64,000 bases of DNA from Diplolepis rosae (GCA_030998225.1 JAPYXD010000755.1:1736001-1800000), one strand, 5' to 3'. Shown: positions 36,291 through 48,408, counted from the first letter of the stretch. Notes: generated by a model not told the origin, from the letters alone. Translations and numbers: made by a program.

Positions 36291-38092
36291 TTAATCTTTA
36301 AATGAAATTTTGAATCAATAATATTATGTCATACTTTTCGATAAGCGAATGAATATGTGCAATTGCACATAATGATCTTTAAATCGCTTGCATATCTTTG
36401 TTGAGTGCTTACTGCTTATAAATTATAGTTTTTTATAGTATAATATGTTCTAAATTCGAACTCATTACAATTACGGAAGAAGTTGCTTCTAATAAAGAGA
36501 ATAGAAGTCAACATTGGAATAACAACTGGGATGAGTTATTCATTAAAGAAGTATCGCAAAGACCAGCCTACTATAATTAACGCTTGTCCGTTAAAGACAG
36601 TACCGATTTTAAGAAGAAGGATTCATGGAAGGAAGTTTATCATTCATTGAGAGGTTCGTTTTCCTGATCCACGTAATTTATTTTCTCTTTACTGGAATTC
36701 TTTTCCAATGATTCAATTTAATTTCTGTTATTAAAAAAAATACGTTATCGTTATAAGAAGTGCCGAATTAATTTATAAATATTATCAGAGTAAATTGCAT
36801 AAAATAGGGGACACATGCTTTTAAATTTTCAGAAATATTTTCTCAAATTAAAATGATTGATAATTTATTTGTTGTTATTTATTGGTTTTCAAACTGTAGA
36901 AAACCAATTTGAAATAGATTTATAGATTTAATAAATCATGTACGCCACAATTATGGAAAATATGTACATAATACATTTGTTTTACTTTAATTTAATTATC
37001 TCATGAATTTCCTTTAGTTTCTTGTCAACTTTCGTGCGTGCAGAAAAGGTGGGAAACTATGAAAGACATGTATGGGAAGGCAAAGACAGAAGAAAAAGCA
37101 TATAAACGTAGTGGATCGCCAGCATGTAAAAAAAGAAAAAAAAATACTTTGAAGTTATTTGAAATGATGACGTTTCTGGACGAATTGTCGAAACCCTAAA
37201 GGTATCATTTACAGCACATTTTTTCTGTCCAACTGAAAAACCTAGCAAGGTACATTTAGATTATTCACCTGTTTGAATGGTGTCTCAATAAAAAAGAAGT
37301 GACTAATCCAAATGTGCCTTACTAAGTTTTACATTTTGACATTCATGAGTGACCCTAATCTGATGTGTATATTTTAAAGTAGTCTAAAAAATTGTATCAC
37401 TAATGTTCTTCTATTGATTGTGACTTTTTTTTAGGTCAATAATTGGTTTTTGTTCGAAATCGGAGTCTCAATCTGGATCAGAAGAAAGGGAAAAAGGTGA
37501 TTTAACTTTCTTTTTTACAGAAAAAGTTAAGTTTTACGAGTCTCATGTTAAATTAGAAATCACCACCTAGTGTGATTCCGAAAATTGATCCTACGCTTTC
37601 CTTTCTTTTATCACTGAGGCCTACTTTACGAAAACTTGATGAGCAAAGGCGATTACGAATTCAACAAGAATTTATACAAGTTGTAGAGGACGCAATTAAT
37701 TATCAAGAGGACAGCGAATAATAAACCAGAACTGACGACGAAAGCTTTAATACTAATTGTATTGATTAAAATAATTATATTAAATTAAATTACATAATAT
37801 TAGATAATTATATTAGATTAAACAAATTATATTACAATAAACCTCTAGTGCTAATTATATTGTTGAATCTGGATCAGTATTTATTCTTGAACAATTTTTG
37901 AATTGTCAGTTACATTTTTGTTTCATGAATTTTTTAAAAGTAAACATTAATTCAATTGAATATTAAATCAAACTGCCATTCATGTAAGTTGTTAACACTA
38001 ATAATTTGTTTATTTTTAAGTTGTTAACTAATTTTATCTGTAGACAGGCGTCTTTTAATTTTGCGTTTTGCAAAACGTAAAAATTATGTTCC

Positions 38093-38266
38093 TATCGTCC
38101 CATGCAGGCAGAAAACACTTGTGACATAATGAAGAGAATGGCGAAAACCAATAACAATATATGTTTACCGTTATTTCTATAAAAGTAAAATTTGCGATTG
38201 GTGTGGAAAATTCAGAAAAATTGCATTTGTGACGTCATGAGCATTTTGCGCGCACATGGGACGATA
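38093..38266. mobile_element. 174-bp MITE with TATCGTCCCATG ends
   Basis: The inverted termini are TATCGTCCCATG and CATGGGACGATA. A second copy of exactly the same inner length, plus a hAT MITE inserted in it, is at 48436-48845. It is located downstream of the MADF gene remnant in both inverted copies. Confidence 0.7.
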
Positions 38267-38464
38267 CTACCGTGGTGCAGTCCCATGGATTGGCTGCCAT
38301 GGTGGCGCTGACTGTTCATTTGGTCGACTTACACGAAAATCACATTATAAAATGTAGTTTTTTAAGCTTTTCCCTGTAAATTTTCAAATTTTCGAGTTCT
38401 TGAACGGTACTGAGATAAATTCCGGGAGTCTAGAAACAAATGTCTAAAAAAATTGGTGCAAGAA

Positions 38465-38701
38465 ATGGTGAAATGTGTCTGTTTTGGGTGTAAATCCGGA
38501 TATAAGTTTTGCTCCGATAAAGTTCATTTTTGCATTGTACCGAAGGATGGAAATACAATAAAATTACGGCAAATTACTATCCTCCGTGATGATATGAAAT
38601 TAACAGCAGGTCATGCGATTTGCGAAAAGCATTTTAAGCCAGAAGATATTCTTCAAGAGAGGTTAATCTATGCACCCGATGGAGTAAAAGTTTTGGGAAG
38701 A
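38465..38701 (+). CDS. THAP-domain exon (partial gene)
   Basis: The 79 codons from ATG 38465 form a C2CH THAP finger: C6, C9, then C53 and H56 (ICEKHF), with the conserved Pro in VPKDG and the Phe after the His. The central Trp usual in THAP domains appears replaced. The frame runs into GTAAGT at 38702, a strong 5' splice site in phase 0, so this is a first exon. THAP domains bind DNA and occur at the N-terminus of P-element transposases and in host regulators. No P-element transposase exon was recognised downstream, so which it is remains open. Confidence 0.7.
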
Positions 38702-40330
38702 GTAAGTACGTCGAAGATATTGTTTATTTTCTTAATTAGTTTAAAATAAAACATTTTATTTGATAGAGATATTAGTAATTAACTACATGATATAATAAAG
38801 ATTATTGTCTCAATATTAATTAATTGTATCTACCTGTGCAATGAATTTCTTTTGAACCGCAATAAATGTCTCTCAAATATTTTTTAAAATTCTGAATTGA
38901 AGTTAATATGAGCTTGTTAAAATTGGATTGTGTTGAAGTAGAAAAGAATATCTGATTTCTAACAATTTTGATATTAGAATAAAGTTTTGGACTTTAAAAA
39001 AGAATACAAGTTCAGATTTTTTGTTAATTTAGATTTATTACTTTGTAATGCTTATAGTTTCACTGAATTACATGAAATTCCTAAAGTAATAGAAATTAAA
39101 AATTTAAATTCATAATTTTACGATACATGAATTTCAAAATAAAATAATACAACGAAGATAAATAAAAAAGAAGTGAGTAAAAAAATCAATAAATGACAAA
39201 AAATTGATTAAATATGTTATAAATACATAAATAGAAAAATAAGTAAAGTATATTTGTAGATAAAGAAATTTTTTTAGAGCACTTATGAGAGGACTCAACT
39301 ATATTACTGCTTTGAACTATAATATATTATATTATTAATATATTTAATTAATTAATCATTTATTTCATAGTATAATATTAACAAATTATCAGTTCAATTT
39401 CCAAACAGTATTTTTGAAATGTTTATATTCTAAAAAAAGTCTCATTTCATTACAGTGGTAATATATAGTGTATATATTATATTACATTTATTAATTTTAT
39501 AATAACGATGTTAATTATTAGTATTCATATTCAAATTAACTCAAAACAATTATAAAATAAAGAATATGACACAAATAATGCAATTCCCGCCAGATTTTGG
39601 AAATTAGATTTTTGCCTAAAGTGAATTTCTTAACCTTTTCGAAGAGAATAAATTTTTGTGAAAAATATGAAGATCTTATTAGATTATTCTGCAGTCATGG
39701 GATGGTACCTTAAGAAAATGCGATAAAATAGTTTTTATTAGGAAAAAATTAAATACTTATGCTTTTTACTATGCATTTGTTTGAATCTAGGGCCTATGAA
39801 CGGTCAGCGCCGCCACCGGCGGCCGTCTTCTTTCACGTAATATTTTTCTTATGCATTTGGTGGCGAGATTCAGGCGTCTGATTGTGATCAATACATATTT
39901 CAATTACAGGTGGCGCTGAACTCAATATGGCAACATTTCTTTCATACGCAAAATTTGTTAACAGGTCCCGGTTGCCGTTGAACGCAGCCTAATAAGGATT
40001 ATAATTAATAGCTAAGTGTTTTCCACGAGGCTACATCCGTAAGAATAAGACTACGCCGACTGTTCGGACAGCGTAGCTGTTAGGGTAAGCGAGACCGCCT
40101 GAGTAGCATACGTCTCTCTTACTCATGCAGGTAAAGCGATTGTCTCTATCTATACCCCGTTGGCGAACTTAGAAGATGAAGGCAACAATATAAACCCTGA
40201 TGCAACGTACCCGGTTAAAGTGAAAAATCTCCTCTAGAACGTGAGGGTGCTGTCCCATGGACAAAGATATTATAAACCTAGATGCGGTGCAGGCCTAGTT
40301 CCCCGCGAAGATTGTAGACAGCGCGTCCAG
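38702..40330. other. Intron or intergenic sequence, nothing firm
   Basis: It follows the THAP exon donor site. It is very A+T rich to about 39760, including TA-rich stretches at 39300-39560, then G+C-richer with GGTGGCGCTGAAC near 39908. CCCATGGACAAAGATATTAT near 40253 recurs inverted at 48232-48272. I do not recognise further exons; the ORF at 40336-40602 (Ser/Arg/Pro-rich start) might be one but has no domain. Confidence 0.4.
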
Positions 40331-40844
40331 CGAAAATGTTCAGGTCCCCCCGTACACCTCTATCAGCCGATTTGCCAATCGAAGTATTTCGCCAACTAAA
40401 CCTTAGGAGCGCTGTCCACAACTCTCCCCGTACCCCTCAATCCTCCCGAATACCCAAAAGCTTACGTTTGCTTAAGCTGTATAAATTGAAAATGTTCAAG
40501 TCCAACGATATAGCGCAAGATATTATGTTGAACATTTGTGCGTATAATATGATCAGTTTGATTTTGAATTTTTTATTGATTTTAATTTCAGAAGTTTATT
40601 GATATTCATTAAACATTAATTAATTAATTATAATATTAGATTATAATTATTTATTAAATATTATATTGTAATTATATTAGAATTAAATATAATTTAATAA
40701 TAAATTATTAAATTTTAATAAATAAATAAATTTAATAATTAGGTATTAAATTTTAATGAATAAATAAATTTTAATAAATTTTAATTTTAATCAATCATTT
40801 TAATAAATGAATATAAATAATAATATTAAAATTTTGTTGATCTT

Positions 40845-41350
40845 AGTTGGCTTTAGGTTCCAGTAAAAAATGATGTCAAAAATACAAAGGAAGAAACTTA
40901 ACAAATGTGCACGTGTGACCGATGAATATTGTGGTAATAAATGATATAAAAGAATTGCGACTGTGAAACTATGAAATCGGTCTAAATAACTACATTTGCA
41001 AAAAAAAAATGAAACTGTACAATCCAAATATTTTTATAAAAATACTAGGGGGAGATCATTGAAGAATTGCACGTGTGGCGAATAAACATAATGGTATAAA
41101 CGATATAAATGAATTATACATATGAAATTATAAAACTGGTCTAAATAACTAACTTTGCAAAAAAAATGAAAACTGTACAAAAAAAAAATTTTTCTATAAA
41201 AATATAAAGGGAAAAAACATAAAAAAATTAGCACATGTCACCGATGAACATTGTGGTAAAAATGATATAAAATAATTGCAAGTGTAAAAATTTAAAATTG
41301 GTCTAAATAACTAAATTTGTAAAAAAATGTGCAAAAAATATTATTATCAC
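40845..41350 (+). repeat. Tandem repeat array, ~180-bp units (three)
   Basis: Three units each contain GTGGTA, GATATAAA, GGTCTAAATAACTA and a Lys-poor A-run (near 40870, 41060 and 41230 onward). It is preceded at 40835 by TTAGTTGGCTTTAGGTTCCA, which matches sequence beside the PLE ribozyme at 33200 in inverse orientation, so the array may be PLE-associated. Confidence 0.6.
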
Positions 41351-41897
41351 TAAAGGGTCGATACAAGTCCTAATCATTAATATAAATAATATTCAAACAT
41401 ATACCAACATTAGACTCTCTTTCTACAAAGTTGAATTTCGGAATTATAAAAAAAAATAATAACAACGATTGTCTAGTTTATATGTTGACTTTAATTTACA
41501 ATCCGAATCAATTTCGTCAGCAAATAAGTACTTGTAATAATGTTTCTTCAAATTGAATTGAATTTATTGTTCATTATTTACATTTTTTCATATTATGTAC
41601 ATAGAAGTATATCCGAAACAGAATACAGGAGTACGTGACAAAAATTCTGTACTGAAATAATTGTAATTTATACCTATAAGTTCCTAATTAAAATTTCTAA
41701 ACTTTTTGTAAATTAAAAATATTCAGAACAGAATTAAGTATATAACATTTTTAAACATAATTTCAATTTTATTTAAACTTCATAATATTTCAATTCAATT
41801 TTTATTATCATACACTATTTTCTTTAAGTACACGGAGAAACTCTTCATATAAACTTCTACTATAGTATTTTTCAATTTAGGGAAAAACATCACTCTA
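41351..41897. other. No gene recognised
   Basis: A+T-rich sequence; I see nothing that I can name. Confidence 0.5.
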
Positions 41898-42038
41898 AGA
41901 CCTTTTGTCAAAAAAAAATACTAAACTTTAAAAGAATGATATGAAACTTTAGCATAGTTCATAACAAATTTTAATATAATTCAGACTAGTTTCATATCAT
42001 TCTTCTAAAGTTTAGTATTTTTTTTTGACAAAAGGTCT
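41898..42038. repeat. 141-bp near-perfect hairpin
   Basis: Arms 41898-41948 and 41988-42038 are inverted copies with about one mismatch over 51 nt, both starting AGACCTTTTGTC. The loop is 39 nt. It is probably a very small foldback MITE; as RNA it would form a long stem. Confidence 0.75.
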
Positions 42039-42567
42039 TTAATTGAAAGTGCACGTTGCATTGACCTTTGGTCTTAAATACTCCTTTATTGTTGGAAAAG
42101 ATTGACTTTCTGGTTGAAAATGATGAAGTTAATATGAATCTGATATTTTGGCTCAGATCGGAGCCCTTCGCGGTAAGAAGAGAAGAATTCAGAAAAATTC
42201 AGAATCTGAATTCCCGCATCAATACGCGAATTTTCCTCCACCTAAAGTTCCACGAACGAGTAGAAAAAAAAAGCAAAGCCTATTCCTTTTAATCGACTTA
42301 GAAAAATTCGAGAAGAATTAAAAAGTGGAAAAATACAAAGCAGAGACTAGAAGGGAATAGAATAATGTCACTTTGAAGACGCAACTGAGTATTAAATTAA
42401 GAGCATTTTTCAGAATCAATAAATATTGTATTAAATTTATAAATTTTTGGTAAAAAAAACGAATTTGGGTGAATTATATTAAAAAAAATTTATTCATTTA
42501 TTGAAAAGAGACAAAGTTTGACCGATTTCATATGAAATCTTTCTTGGAACGCATTAAAATGATATCA
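42039..42567. other. No gene recognised
   Basis: The ORF at 42068-42292 lacks a domain. GGTAAGAAGAGAAGAATTC near 42173 recurs inverted near 44665, on the other side of the family A element; the meaning is unknown. Confidence 0.4.
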
Positions 42568-42569
42568 TA

Positions 42570-44146
42570 CACGGAGAAAAATAGTTGAAGTAATTTTACT
42601 CAACTCTGTCGATTAAACTTGGGACATAAGGACATTTGAACATCTATTAAATCCTAGTCGGGTAAAATGAATTTGATATATACCTAATTCACCCAAATTG
42701 AATAACAATAAGCGTTACATAGGGAATAGTAAGGAGTTGAGTAAAACGTTATCGACGACAGGGCACCAACATGCGTCAGTGGGTTAACATGAAATGTATA
42801 AGTATATCACCGACGCTTGAGGTGCTTCAAACCGTATTAGTTGGGTAAAATGAGCATCGGGCGTATTATTTGAACTGGCAATGGTATGCTTCTCTCAAAT
42901 AAAAAAAAAATATTACCTCGAGCCTACCAATAGTCATCCGGTACATATACATAAACAACTTACAAATACATTCACACCATTCAGACGTAGCCAATCACAT
43001 TTCAAATTACAAATGCACTTAAACATATATCCTTACATATATAAACCTAATAACTACACTTATATATAGTACGATACGCTTTCGTCGAATCACGCACACG
43101 CTCGCTTACAATGCTGAGATAGAAAATTTGGAACTTTCTTATATAGTGACTGCATGAGTTATTCAGAGCTTGTGAGAGTAAGTGCCGTCAATAAAATTTT
43201 TTAGCCTTACTCAAGTAAAAATAAATCGACTTTTTTCATAAATGATTGATAAAATATTTTTAAAAATTAATATAATTTCAAATTAATTAGTTGAGTTTGA
43301 ACAATCGAAAGACCTGGGCTCGTATCCCAGCGCAGTCGAAAGCGTCATTTTTTCCACAGAAAGATTTTCAAATTCTTTAAAATATTAATATAAATCAATT
43401 ATTATAACTATGATTATTGATATATATAATATAATTATTAAATTACATTTAGTATACATTTTTATTATAACGACGTATGAAGTTTAGTGAAACTAAATTT
43501 TCAAATATACATTAAAAAATTGCATTATTATTAAGAAGTATCTTGTATAAAAACATTTAAAAGAAGGTTCTTTTATTTTCTGTGTTTTATATTTTCAAAA
43601 TATGGATTTTACATTTGCGAATTCCAAATTATTATTCTGCCTGAGTAATTTATGTGATATTTCATATTTTATGTAATACACTTATCGACTTTTTTTTGTT
43701 TAAATTTTCATAATATCAATTTAATTTTAAGAATTTAAGTTTTTGAAATTAAAAATTTTCTATGTGTGCCCAAGGCGCAGATTACTTTCATTCGTTCCTG
43801 CGTGAATAAATGTAGCTGTTGGAATAAATCTTGCGATTCACGGTTTACTCAACTCTCGATTGAAGCGTAGAGTAGAATGAACGGAAAGCTCTACTATTTA
43901 TGTGATTTAATAAAAGATTGGTTTTTTATAATTATACTACGAGTAATAATATATATATTTAAAAATTTTTAATGCACGCTTTCATACTTCACCCTACACT
44001 TCTGAATTTTACTCAACTTTGATTTATTTTCGAACATTTAATATATCACAAATAAATACAGTGATACTAAATAACTTCTAACTTGTCCTTATGTCCCAAA
44101 TTTGATCGGAAGTTGAGTAAAATTACTTCAACTATTTTTCTCCGTG
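42570..44146 (+). mobile_element. Family A element, complete (1,577 bp)
   Basis: The ends are inverted copies of CACGGAGAAAAATAGTTGAA and beyond (through TTTTACTCAACT), with TA outside each (42568-42569, 44147-44148). Variants of the word AGTTGAGTAAAA occur about ten times in both orientations. No transposase ORF is present, so it is non-autonomous. Part of a tRNA-derived SINE is embedded at 43301-43385. Fragments of the family lie at 1.2, 13.3, 22-25.8 and 34.5 kb. Confidence 0.85.
43301..43385 (+). mobile_element. SINE fragment (B box and body)
   Basis: It matches the middle of the SINE at 58080-58225: B-box-like GGGCTCGTATCCC, then AGCGCAGTCGAAAGCGTCAT and TTTTCAAATTCTTTAAA. The A box is missing. 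Confidence 0.65.
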
Positions 44147-44148
44147 TA

Positions 44149-45060
44149 AATAACGAGAAAAATGTTGATCGTGTAGTAAAATTATACTTTTATTGTTAAT
44201 AAATTTTGCGAAAAAATTGTTTCTCGTGGACAGATTAGAAATAATTAAATTAATGGAAAATACAGCATGTAAGTATGCAATATAAAAAATTACCCTGACA
44301 AAAGTATTCAAATTTCTAAACTTATATTGCACAAGAAGGAATAGAAATCATTTACGTGCACATGTTTTGTGAGCAGATCAGAAAGATTTAAATTAATCGA
44401 AAATACAGCATGTAAGAATGGAATTAAAAATAACCATGAGAGGTGTGTCTATGCTCGGATTAAGAGGAATTAAAAAAATTGAAAAAATGTTCGCCTGCAT
44501 GGAATACAACACAACTGGCAATCGTTAAGGAAATAGAAAACAATTGGTTTCGGAGATAAACCTATTCTTTCGTTGGGCACTTCTTCCGATGGAAAATTAA
44601 CACATTCAAAAAAATTAAATAATTATCATTCTTTAATTTAAGTCTGGAAATACTAATTTTTCTGAATTCTTCTCTTCTTACCGGGTTATTAGTGTTTTTT
44701 TATTAAAACCTAACAAAAACACAGAAGAAGTGGGAAGCTGAATTGAGATTTTCTTGGAATTAAATATTTTAGATTTGAAACAACGTAGCTTTTTTACATG
44801 GTAAATAAATTATATATTTGAAAACAAAAGGCTTGAATATAAAACAATCCTAAAAACATTTTTTTCAACCAAAATATTTCAAAGAAATTTTTTGCGTAAC
44901 ATTTTTTGCACGGCAAATTGAGTATGTATTGTATTGGGTGTAAAATACATGATTCATATTTCTTGGAATAAGTATACTTAGTAAACTCCAAAAACGTAAA
45001 CTATTACAATTGTCATATAAAAATGTTACGTCAATTTAACAACCCACTTTTTCTGTATAT
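44149..45060. other. No gene recognised
   Basis: A+T-rich sequence with a few short minus-strand ORFs that lack domains. Confidence 0.5.
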
Positions 45061-45079
45061 TTTCATAATTTAATAAAAA

Positions 45080-45180
45080 ACACTGATGAGGGTTCTGATC
45101 TAAGCTGAAATGTCAGATTGATATTGATTTCATCATTTATGAACCTCAAAGCAAATCTTTTCCAAAAATATACTAAACTA
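45080..45180 (+). ncRNA. Degraded hammerhead-like motif in a PLE fragment
   Basis: CTGATGA (45083-45089) and GAAAT (45107-45111) remain with an extra G as in the other copies, but stem II (GGTT/AGCT) has only weak pairing and stem I is lost. The sequence after it resembles that after 33171. Confidence 0.45.
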
Positions 45181-46149
45181 TTAATTTCTACTTATACCTC
45201 AATATAGTATCTAAATTAATAGATTAATTATAAAAAACACAATAATAGAAAAATATTTTTTTAATCCTTCTACAGACTGTTTCAAAACAGCATTTAAGAA
45301 GAGATATCAAAATATTGAAATAAGAAGATAATCTTAGAAATTATAGTTTTTTTACCTATGTAAAAAACAAGATTAACATATACTTTCAACTTAAACTGTT
45401 TGCAAAAAAATGGAACAAAGGATGATAATTGTTGACATATTTTTCATCACAAACTGCACAGCAGTTAACAATTATACTTTAAAAATAACATGATTCAATT
45501 CTTCTCATTGTGATGAAGAAAAAAAGCGAAATTTTAAGTAATCAATGTATGTGACGATTTCAAAACGATTGAAAACAGTTGATAAGCAGGAAAAATCTAA
45601 TTCGTCTGTACAATAATTTCTTGAAGTTTACTATCATCAAAGATTTATAATTAGACGAAATATTACATATGAAAATAAAATATTTACTTTTCTCAAAATA
45701 AATGAATTTGATCAATTTAAAAAAAAAAACGAGTAGCATACTTCTCAAAAATATTTGAGCAACAATCCGTAGAATTAGAGAAGTTATCGGCCGCTGAAAA
45801 GAGTGAAAAACCTACACACACCAACTTACACGCTAATGTGATGATTTTTTCAAAAAATGTCTGCCATTTTGTAGCCGCCATTTTGTTTTTTAGAAAATCC
45901 ATTTTCAAATTCGGGATCAGCGATCAGCGACAGGTCTAATTTTTGTGAACGAACTACCTTAATACAATTACTTTAATACTTAGACAAAATTTCAAGTATT
46001 TATCTTTTTAACTTTTCTCCCGAAAAATTCGAGAAAATGGTATAGCTTAGAAATTATAAAATTTCACACCTTAAAGGAGTCCCTAAAAAATTATGCTTTA
46101 GTGAAGTACAAGATCACGAATCTGTAATTACATATTCGTATAGTTAAAT
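45181..46149. other. No gene recognised
   Basis: A+T-rich sequence. The ORFs near 45560-45908 (minus) are lysine/phenylalanine-rich with no domain. Confidence 0.5.
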
Positions 46150-46745
46150 ATGTATGAAATTGCAAAAGATTATTTATTTTTTCAAAATGTGTTTCGGATC
46201 TAATCGGAGCCCTCATCAGAGATTTATTTTTCAAATAAAAAATGCATTATAAAAAGTTGTTAACTTAGGATTTATTTGTTGAAAATGTTTAAAAATCAAT
46301 ATGTTTTACATGCGAGTCAATAAAAAACTTGACATTGTTTCGAAAGAAGAGGTTGAAAGAATTCAACACTTTTTCAAAATATTTCTTTGGTATAAAATAA
46401 TTGAAAATAATTTTAAATTAATAGGTTGAGTTCGAAATTTTTCCACTGAGACTTAGGCTTAAATCGCAGCGCAGTCGAAAGCGTCTTTTTTTCCACAGAC
46501 AGAATTCAAATTCTTTAAATTGGAAATAATGTTTCAGAATATAATTATTTGGTTTCATATCGATGAAAGGACTTAATGATAATTTTAGGCAGCTTTTTAC
46601 AAGTTTTTGTTCTCAATTGTTGATTTTAAAACATTTCCATCAAATAAATCCTAAGTTAATAACTTTTTACTATGCATTTTTTATTTTAAAAATAAATCTC
46701 TGATGAAGGCTTCGATCAGAACCAAAACTTCTATAACTACGTAAA
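46150..46745. repeat. Inverted pair of PLE termini, each with a ribozyme-like core
   Basis: The left part carries, on the minus strand, CTGATGA (46219-46213) and GAAAC (46195-46191). The right part carries, on the plus strand, CTGATGA (46700-46706) with a decayed GAAAC. The flanking stretch AAATAAATCCTAAGTTA is inverted between them. Stem II is imperfect in both. This fits two PLE terminal repeats in tail-to-tail orientation. Confidence 0.5.
46432..46520 (+). mobile_element. SINE fragment
   Basis: The body sequence CGCAGCGCAGTCGAAAGCGT is followed by TTTTTTTCCACAGA and AATTCAAATTCTTTAAA, as at 43301 and 58080. The B box is decayed. Confidence 0.55.
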
Positions 46746-46821
46746 TCTAATTTTTTATTAACTTTGGAACCTAGAGCCAAGTATCAAGAACAACACATAT
46801 CTTCAATTAAAATACTTTTAA

Positions 46822-47900
46822 CCCTTATTATGCACACTTCTTGAGAATTACATGTTATGCACATGGGGTATATTTTACCCCAGCCACTTTAAACCTTAAT
46901 AAAAAATAGATAATTTGTTATTTTGACCGAAAAAAACATATGAGCCTTTTATTTAAGGCTTGCCGAACAAGCACTAGTAGGTTGTTTTACAATTTTGCTT
47001 TATTTAATAATAATAAATAAACATTGAAAAAAAAAAAAAAATTTGACTTTTTTTACTAAAAAATTCATAAAAAATTCAATTTTTAATATTTTTCGATAAT
47101 ATTTTAGGGTTATACTCTAGACATACTATACTTCGAATTGGATATGTTGGTTTGTAGCAATCTTTCAAAAAGTATATTTATTTTGCAAAATGAAGTCAAG
47201 CACTTTTGACAAAAATTTGAGATTAGAGTATCAGGAAAAGAGTGGTTGTTTTTTCAAAATTATTGTTTATTGAGGGTTCAGAATGATAAAAAAGAAAGTA
47301 AAATTATGAAAAAGTACAAAATTGACAAAAGTTGGAAAAAAAATTAATCCGTATTTCCGCATTCGACGCACAAAGGCGATCGATGTTCACCACACATGGG
47401 GCGTTCGCACGATGGGCACCCATGCACTGTTTTAGCGTCTTTTCCTCTTTTGCACAATCTGCATCGTTGACGCTTCTCGAAGTTTATTAGATTGAGTGTA
47501 TCAGCTGTTTCCCAATAGGGCGATTTCTCAAATTATAGGCCATCTGCAAAAATTACAAATCTTTGACGAAAAAAAATAACCTCTTCGCTGCGATAAAGAT
47601 ACCTCATTTCCACACCCCTGAGCCAAAAAAATCGATATTTAAAAATTTGTAATTAAAAAAGAAAATAATACGTACTGTGCATATGGGGTCGGATTGACCC
47701 CAGAATTCTGCAAGATCAACTTTTCACCTCTGCCAAAATCGGACTAATGTGACGGGAGCAAAACTTTATACATCGTTGTAAAGTATCTTCCCTTGACTAC
47801 AACTAGGTGGCAGCACAGATTCCGCACGCCATTCCTTGACGTTCAAAAACGCGCGCGAAAAAACCTCCGGGTCATTTCGACCCCAAGTGCATAATAAGGG
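46822..47900 (-). mobile_element. piggyBac-type element, internally deleted (1,079 bp)
   Basis: The ends CCCTTATTATGCAC and GTGCATAATAAGGG are inverted and flanked by TTAA at 46818-46821 and 47901-47904. Subterminal motifs of the type TGGGGT...ACCCCA occur at both ends. The only coding remnant is the transposase C-terminus (47344-47540). Confidence 0.88.
47344..47540 (-). pseudogene. piggyBac transposase C-terminal cysteine-rich domain
   Basis: The minus-strand frame ends at TAA (47346-47344). It encodes RCRLCKRGKDAK, then CPSCERPMCGEHR and CVECGN. This is the C..C / C..C..C..H / C..C pattern of the DNA-binding tail of piggyBac transposases, which recognises the element's ends. The catalytic domain is missing upstream. 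Confidence 0.82.
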
Positions 47901-48264
47901 TTAAAAATTCACTTTTAAAATATTTTGGATGTTAATTATTAATTTAGTATAATTTAAAAGTTCGACACTTATTTAGAAATTATTTTTTATTCGCGATTAT
48001 AATTCTTAATTAATCATTATGTCATATCTTTTGTTTACATTATGTTCTCAAGCTGTCAACTTTGACATTCCTAACCTTAAAAGTCTTGGAAAAGAATTTT
48101 TGGCTCTGCTTTACCCAAACGTTATCGACATTTCTTTGCTGGGTTTGATTTGACTTGGTAGTACGATGAGAGCAGCACTTCGATATGGCGGAAAAAGTGG
48201 TTAGCTATATATATCGTTCCCCCACTCTGACGCCCTGCACCGCATCTAGGTTTATAATATCTTT

Positions 48265-48408
48265 GCCCATGGATGGCAGAAAGCACAAAACGCAAAACTG
48301 AAAGTCACTAGATGGCAAGTCGAGATCATTATTGTGAATGGAATCTAATTTCGCAAGCCGGTATTCCGGTTCCGCTTTTCGTCGTTTCGTGGGTTTGGGA
48401 ATTTAACA
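48265..48408 (+). repeat. Extra copy of the MADF-gene upstream region
   Basis: It matches 35475-35615 in the same orientation (GTCGAGATCATTATTGTGAA, CGTCGTTTCGTGGGTTTGG). Together with the inverted copy at 52440-52535 it brackets gene copy 2 as long terminal inverted repeats. Confidence 0.65.

Larger units (their letters stand above)
35470..37721 (+). pseudogene. Zinc-finger / MADF / BESS gene, copy 1 (six exon remnants)
   Basis: Exons inferred from splice-like borders: 35686-35705 (MMMDED, then a stop because the donor region is deleted); 35904-36040 (CGYCG...HSCFETC, a small Cys/His zinc-binding unit, with a frameshift near its end); about 36480-36653 (DELFIKEVSQRPAYYN, first half of a MADF domain, one stop); 37044-37201 (RWETMKDMYGKAKTEEKAY, second half); 37435-37496 (Ser/Glu-rich linker); 37557-37721 (SFLLSLRPTLRKLDEQRR, a BESS motif, then stop). 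MADF binds DNA and BESS mediates protein contacts in Adf-1-like regulators. Related modules also occur in transposon accessory proteins. Stops and frameshifts make this copy inactive. A PLE fragment sits in the intron after exon 2. Confidence 0.72.

Noticed and set aside
40336..40602. 88-codon Ser/Arg/Pro-rich ORF as a second exon of the THAP gene
   Set aside because: No acceptor site or domain clearly supports it; left unannotated as a gene.
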